From the NCBI RefSeq assembly GCF_014673495.1, contig NZ_CP051006.1:6661501-6725500 (forward strand): 64,000 nt of DNA, written 5' to 3'. The notes under the pieces were generated by a model, which saw only the letters and a program-made list of their open reading frames with translations, made no database searches and was not told the origin of the DNA. Within the stretch, counting starts at the first letter, position 1, and every line of letters begins with the position of its first letter. The stretch comes from Streptomyces griseofuscus (GTDB taxonomy: Bacteria > Actinomycetota > Actinomycetes > Streptomycetales > Streptomycetaceae). The translations under genes and the position numbers were made by a program. This document shows, in pieces, positions 59,817 to 64,000 of this stretch.

Positions 59817-60340
59817 CCCCTCCACGACGACAACGGCGCCAGCCGAACCCGCCGAGCCCGCCGTCACCTTCCCCGTCCTCACCGCGGTTACGGCCGCCCC
59901 CGTACGCCGAGACGCCGGACGGCCGTACCCCGCACAGCGCGGTGGACGGCCGGTCCGCGCACGGCGTCGCGGACGGGCCGCACGCGCACGGCACCCCGGA
60001 CGGCCAGCCCCCGCCCCGCAACCCCGAGCGGCTCTACGCCGTCACCGGGACCGCCGACGGCGGCCGCGCCGAACTCGACCTGGTGACCCTGATCGTGGCC
60101 CGCCGGACCCCGCCGCCCGGCGCCTCGCCGGAGCACACGGCGGTGCTCGACCTGTGCGCCGCCCCGCTGTCCCTGGCCGAGCTGTCCGCCTATCTCGCCC
60201 TGCCGTTCAGCGCGATGACCGTACTGATCACGGAGATGATCACGGCCGAACTGGTGCAGGCGCGCGCCCCGGCCACCCGCCGCACGGCCCCCGACCGTTC
60301 CCTCCTCGAAGCGGTGATGCATGGACTTCAAAAGCTCTGA
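59813..60340 (+). CDS. cvnC9: Conservon DUF742 protein CvnC9 (RarC)
   Basis: A 175-residue protein: a Pro/Ser/His-rich N-terminus of about 70 residues, then a DUF742 winged-helix domain (RLYAVTGTADGGRAELDLVTLIVA, CAAPLSLAELSAYLALPFSAMTVLITEMI). DUF742 proteins link the roadblock protein and GTPase in conservons. The N-terminal tail is longer than in many relatives and contains repeated DG(R/P)-His segments. The start at 59813 overlaps cvnB; the 3' end overlaps cvnD by 20 nt. Confidence 0.9.
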   Translation: MTPPRRQRRQPNPPSPPSPSPSSPRLRPPPYAETPDGRTPHSAVDGRSAHGVADGPHAHGTPDGQPPPRNPERLYAVTGTADGGRAELDLVTLIVARRTPPPGASPEHTAVLDLCAAPLSLAELSAYLALPFSAMTVLITEMITAELVQARAPATRRTAPDRSLLEAVMHGLQKL

Positions 60341-60941
60341 CACGATCCCCGGACCGCGCACCGCGGACCAGTTGCCGCACACGGCCCAGGCCGCGGTGAA
60401 GATCGTGATCGTGGGCGGCTTCGGTGTCGGCAAGACCACCATGGTCGGCTCCGTCAGCGAGATCAAACCGCTGACCACCGAGGAGACCATGACCCAGGCC
60501 GGCATCGGGATCGACGACAACTACGGCTCCGAGACCAAGACCGCCACCACCGTCGCCATGGACTTCGGCCGGATCAGCATCACCGACAAACTGGTGCTCT
60601 ACCTGTTCGGCACCCCCGGCCAGGAGCGCTTCTGGTTCTTGTGGAACGGCCTGTTCGAGGGCGCGCTCGGCGCGGTCGTGCTCGTCGACACCCGGCGCCT
60701 GGAGGTCAGCTTCGACGTCATGGGCCGCCTGGAAGAACGCGGCGTGCCCTTCGTGGTCGCCGTCAACTCCTTCCCGGACGCGCCCCGTTACCCCGTCGAG
60801 GAACTGCGCACCGCGCTCGATCTGACGCCCGAGATCCCGATCATCGACTGCGATGTGCGCCGCCGCGCCTCCAGCAAGGACGTGCTGCTCACCCTGATGC
60901 GGTTCCTGCACTCGCTCGCCCTCTCCGGCGCCCTCGCCTGA
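60321..60941 (+). CDS. cvnD9: Conservon GTPase CvnD9 (RarD)
   Basis: A 206-residue Ras-like small GTPase. The P-loop is GGFGVGKTTMVGSVSEI (about residue 33), the switch region TTEETMTQAGIG, and the G3 motif LFGTPGQERFWFLW (about 95) with Gln in place for hydrolysis; AVNSFPDAPRY is the N(T)KxD-like G4 with Asn-Ser. It probably switches the conservon complex between states. The ATG at 60321 lies in the 3' end of cvnC. The P450 gene follows after 37 nt. Confidence 0.93.
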   Translation: MDFKSSDTIPGPRTADQLPHTAQAAVKIVIVGGFGVGKTTMVGSVSEIKPLTTEETMTQAGIGIDDNYGSETKTATTVAMDFGRISITDKLVLYLFGTPGQERFWFLWNGLFEGALGAVVLVDTRRLEVSFDVMGRLEERGVPFVVAVNSFPDAPRYPVEELRTALDLTPEIPIIDCDVRRRASSKDVLLTLMRFLHSLALSGALA

Positions 60942-60978
60942 CTCACCCGCACTCCTTCTCCGTTCCGGAGCGATCACT

Positions 60979-62478
60979 GTGACGCCTGAACACCAGCCGC
61001 CGACCGGCACCCCGGCCACCGACACCCACGACCCCCTGTTCGGGCCGCCGCCCGGCTGCCCCGCGGGCGCCCTCGGCCCCGGGGGACTGCACCGCCTCTA
61101 CGGCGCGGGCGCGGAGGACCTGGACGACCTCTACGAACGGCTGCGCGAGCAGTACGGCCCGGTCGCCCCCGTACTGCTGCACGACGACGTACCGATGTGG
61201 GTGGTCCTCGGGCACGCCGAGAACCTCTAGGTGGTGCGCAGCCCCTCGCAGTACACCCGCGACAGCCGTATCTGGGCCCCGCTCCTGGACGGCCGGGTCA
61301 AACAGGACCACCCGCTGATGCCGCACATCGCCTGGCAGCCCATCTGCTCCCATGCCGAGGGCGACGAACATCTGCGGCTGCGCAACGCCGTCACCTCCGC
61401 CATGGCCACCATCGACCACCGCAGCGTCCGCCGGCACATCGGCGGCCACACCCAGCACCTGGCCAACAGCTTCTGCGAGCGCGGCCGCGCCGACCTCGTC
61501 GCCCAGTTCGCCGAACATCTGCCGATGGCGGTGCTGTGCGAGATCCTCGGCATGCCCGAGGAGTACAACGACCGGATGGTGCAGGCCGCCCGGGACGCCC
61601 TCAAGGGCACCGAGACCGCCATCCAGAGCCATGCCTACGTCATGGACGCGCTGAACCGGCTCACCCTGCGCCGCCGCGCCCGGCCCGAGGACGACTTCAC
61701 CAGCCACCTCGTCATGCACGAGGCGAAGCTCAGCGACGACGAGGTCCGTGAACATCTGCGGCTCGTCCTGTTCGCCGCCTACGAGGCCACCGCCAACCTG
61801 CTCGCCAACGCGCTGCGCATGGTCCTGACCGAACCGGGTTTCCGTGCCCGGCTCAACGGCGGGCAGATGACCGTACCGGAGGCGATCGAGCAGTCCCTGT
61901 GGGACGAGCCGCCCTTCAGCACCGTCTTCGGCTACTACGCCAAGCAGGACACCGAGCTGGGCGGGCAGCGCATCGCCAAGGGCGACGGGATCCTGTTCGC
62001 GCCCGCGCCGGGCAACATCGACCCGCGGGTACGGCCCGACCTGGCCGCGAGCATGCAGGGCAACCGCTCCCACCTCGCCTTCGGCGGCGGCCCGCACGAG
62101 TGCCCGGGGCAGGACATCGGGCGCGCCATCGCCGATGTCGGCGTCGACGCCCTGCTGACCCGGCTGCCCGACGTCCAACTGGCCTGCGCCGAGGACGAGC
62201 TGCGCTGGCGCTCCTCCATCGCCTCCCGGCATCTGGTGTCGCTCCCCGTACGGTTCGAACCCAAGCCGCAGCAGGACGCCGACATGCCGCCCCGCGCCTA
62301 CGCGGGCCCCGGTCTGCCCGCCGATCTGCGGCTGCCCGCCCAGCGCCGGGAGTCGCAGGGCGCGGCGCTCCCCGCGGCCGTACCGCCGCCCCGGCCCGCG
62401 CCGGAACCGCCGGTCCCGGTCGGCGCCCCGGCGCGGGGGCCCTGGCAGCGGCTGCTGCGCTGGTGGCGCGGCGAGTGA
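60979..62478 (+). pseudogene. CYP157-type cytochrome P450 (RarE) with in-frame amber codon
   Basis: The frame from GTG 60979 to 62478 encodes one P450 of about 499 residues but is broken by TAG at 61228-61230, after residue 83 (HAENL|VVRSPSQYTRDSR). Both halves are in the same frame and uninterrupted otherwise. The heme site FGGGPHECPGQD (Cys codon 62101-62103) is intact. The K-helix has EQSLWDEPP (61888-61914), not ExxR, a known trait of CYP157 enzymes. The C-terminal 40 residues are Pro/Arg-rich. In S. coelicolor this gene (rarE) follows the conservon. A CAG-to-TAG change could explain the stop; sequencing error or read-through cannot be excluded. Confidence 0.75.
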
Positions 62479-62488
62479 CCGGGCCGGT

Positions 62489-63436
62489 TCAGTCCGCCGC
62501 CCAGTGGGGGTAGGAGGACCAGGCCAGCAGGGTGCGCCCGCTGGTGAACGCGTGCTCGGCGCCGGTGACCGGATCGGTGAACTCCAGCCTCCGGGCGAGC
62601 AGTTGCAGGGGGCGGCGGAAGTCACCGGCCGGCACCGGCGGGAGCACCTGCGGGTAGAGCGGGTCGCCGAGGATGGGTACGCCGAGCGCGTTCAGATGCA
62701 CCCGGAGCTGGTGGGTCTGCCCGGTGCGGGGGAGCAGCCGGTAGCGGCCGAGGGCGCCCCGCCGCTCCGCCAGCTCCACCCGGGTCTCGGCGTTGGGCTC
62801 GCCCGAGACCTCCCGGGCGGCCTGCACCCCGCGCTCCTTCAGGATCCGGCTGCGCACGGTCCGGGGAAGGGTGAGCGCCGCGTCGTACGGCGCGACGGCC
62901 TCGTACTCCTTGGCCACCCGGCGGGCCCCGAACAGCGTCTGGTAGGCGCCGCGTTCCTCGGGCCGCACCGTGAACAGCACCAGGCCGGCGGTGAGCCGGT
63001 CCAGACGGTGGGCGGCCGAGAGCGTCGGGATGCCCAGGTCGTGCCGCAGCCGGGCGAGCGCGGTCTGGGTGACATGGCTGCCGCGCGGGGTGGTCGCGAG
63101 GAAGTGCGGCTTGTCGGCCACGACGATGTGCTCGTCCCGGTAGACCACCGGCAGCGGGAACGGCACGGGCACCTCGGCGGGCAGCTCGCGGTGGAACCAC
63201 ACGAACATCCCCGGCCGGTACGGCGCGTCCGCCGGGACCGCCCGCCCGTCGGCGCCCACGATCCGCCCGGCCGCGAACATCGCCTCGATCACCCCGGGCC
63301 CGGCACCGGAGAGCCGCGCCACCAGATGCTCGCCGACGGTGGCCCACTCCTCGCCCGCGGGCAGCCGCACCCGCACGGGGTCGACCCCGTCGCGCTGGGG
63401 GAGTGGGGCGGGCGGGGGCGGCGTACGGCGTCTCAC
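62489..63436 (-). CDS. RluA-family pseudouridine synthase
   Basis: A 315-residue enzyme with the catalytic Asp in SAAHRLDRLTAGLVLF (about residue 145), the upstream VVYRDEHIVVADKPHFLATTP and TGQTHQLRVHLNALGVPILGDPLYP near the C-terminus. The N-terminal 80 residues (VGEHLVARLSGAGPGVIEAMF) look S4-like. It converts uridine to pseudouridine in rRNA or tRNA; the site is not predictable. The GTG at 63436 lies 7 nt after minus-strand TACCCT (63444-63449), so a leaderless transcript is likely. Only 10 nt separate its stop from the P450 stop. Confidence 0.9.
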   Translation of the reverse strand: MRRRTPPPPAPLPQRDGVDPVRVRLPAGEEWATVGEHLVARLSGAGPGVIEAMFAAGRIVGADGRAVPADAPYRPGMFVWFHRELPAEVPVPFPLPVVYRDEHIVVADKPHFLATTPRGSHVTQTALARLRHDLGIPTLSAAHRLDRLTAGLVLFTVRPEERGAYQTLFGARRVAKEYEAVAPYDAALTLPRTVRSRILKERGVQAAREVSGEPNAETRVELAERRGALGRYRLLPRTGQTHQLRVHLNALGVPILGDPLYPQVLPPVPAGDFRRPLQLLARRLEFTDPVTGAEHAFTSGRTLLAWSSYPHWAAD

Positions 63437-63474
63437 CTGGTCAAGGGTACGAGGGGAGGGGTGACGGGTGCAGT

Positions 63475-64000
63475 ATGTCGGTCATGCCCATTCTCACCAG
63501 CCCGGTACTGACCGCCGGCGCCCTCGCCCGTATCGACCAGCCCGTCATCCCGACCGGTGACGGTCTGGTGCTGCGCCCCTGGCGGGCGGGGGACGCGCCC
63601 GCCGTGCACGCGGCGTTCCAGGATCCGCTGATGCATCGCTTCCACGGCAAGTCCTGCGAGTCCGAGGCGGAGGCCGCCGGGTGGATCACGCAGTGGCAGG
63701 AGGCGTGGGCAGGAGAGCGGGAGCCGCAGTGGGCGGTCGTGGCCGAGGGCACCGAGCGGCTGCTGGGCAGGGTCGCGCTACGGCAGATCGAGCTGGCCGA
63801 CGGTTCGGCCGAACTCGCCTACTGGACCGTGGCGGGGGCCCGTGGCCGTAACGTGGCGACCCGGTCGGCCGCCGCGCTGACGCACTGGGCGTTCGAGGAG
63901 ATCGGCTTCCACCGGCTGGAGTTGATGCACTCCACCGCCAACGAGGCGTCCTGCCGGGTCGCGGCCAAGGCCGGGTTCGCCCCGGAGGGCACCCGGCGCA
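63475..64000 (+). CDS. GNAT-family acetyltransferase, truncated by window edge
   Basis: The first 175 residues of a GNAT acetyltransferase are visible: LVLRPWRAGDAPAVHAAFQD, WAVVAEGTERLLGRVAL, AELAYWTVAGARGRNVATRSAAAL (the acetyl-CoA pyrophosphate loop RGRNVAT) and HRLELMHSTANEASCRVAAKAGF, the RimJ/RimL-like signature. It resembles N-terminal protein or antibiotic acetyltransferases. The start is at ATG 63475 (MSVMP) or ATG 63484; GGGGAGG at 63452-63458 favours the first. The C-terminus lies beyond the window. Confidence 0.85.
   Translation, partial: MSVMPILTSPVLTAGALARIDQPVIPTGDGLVLRPWRAGDAPAVHAAFQDPLMHRFHGKSCESEAEAAGWITQWQEAWAGEREPQWAVVAEGTERLLGRVALRQIELADGSAELAYWTVAGARGRNVATRSAAALTHWAFEEIGFHRLELMHSTANEASCRVAAKAGFAPEGTRR

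Noticed and set aside
61231..62478. P450 C-terminal fragment as an independent gene starting at GTG 61231
   Set aside because: It lacks a ribosome site and the first 84 residues of the fold; treated as part of one interrupted gene.

Overview
This window is high-GC chromosomal DNA from a Streptomyces. The evidence is the chaplin pair, a complete Pup-proteasome locus, mycothiol ligase, F420-type oxidoreductase, a conservon, many GTG starts and no TTA codon noticed in the genes called. Gene order matches, from memory, the core-arm region of Streptomyces coelicolor read from the gluconokinase/chpH-chpC end to conservon 9 (rar). No insertion sequence, prophage, CRISPR array or rRNA was seen. One tRNA (Leu, anticodon GAG) is present.

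Layout. 1-5.5 kb: gluconokinase (cut by the window edge), a divergent FadR-type regulator, YchJ-like and DUF1876 proteins, a phosphoribosyltransferase-hydrolase fusion, PolX and tRNA-Leu. 5.6-9.5 kb: M20 peptidase, chaplins ChpH and ChpC, small DUF proteins. 9.5-15.3 kb: a RecD2-like protein with eroded ATPase motifs, aldo/keto reductase, LLM oxidoreductase, CorA. 15.3-21.9 kb: histidine phosphatase, DUF3090, a kinase-fold protein, mshC, a PAC2 (ParJ-like) protein. 20-25.4 kb: glycerol operon glpF-glpK-glpD with the IclR regulator gylR. 25.7-36.9 kb: metH, HAD phosphatase, peptide-binding lipoprotein, orphan response regulator, RecB-family nuclease, site-2 protease, TrmI. 37-53 kb: ferredoxin, arc, dop, pup, an endonuclease VII gene, prcB, prcA, a LacI/MFS pair, pafA, two FKBPs, pafB, pafC. 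52.4-57.4 kb: zinc-ribbon protein, small membrane protein, tatA, tatC, HelY-like helicase. 57.7-62.5 kb: conservon cvnA9-B9-C9-D9 and a CYP157-type P450 broken by an in-frame amber codon. The window ends with an RluA-family synthase and a GNAT acetyltransferase cut by the edge.

How parts may work together. The most interesting pattern is a possible local DNA-damage network. PafB and PafC are encoded here. Matches to the LexA-independent damage promoter that PafBC recognises (TTGTCRGTG-N8-TAN3T) lie directly upstream of three nucleic-acid enzymes: the RecD2-like protein (perfect match), the HelY-like helicase (perfect) and the RecB-family nuclease (one mismatch). The Pup system has Dop, Pup ending in GGE, PafA, ARC and the 20S core; an endonuclease VII gene sits between pup and prcB and overlaps prcB. 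A shared palindrome upstream of both gylR and glpF is a good candidate GylR operator. Many genes have a TANNNT hexamer 6-7 nt before the start codon, which suggests leaderless transcripts.

All functional names rest on motif recognition and remembered family knowledge; no search was run.
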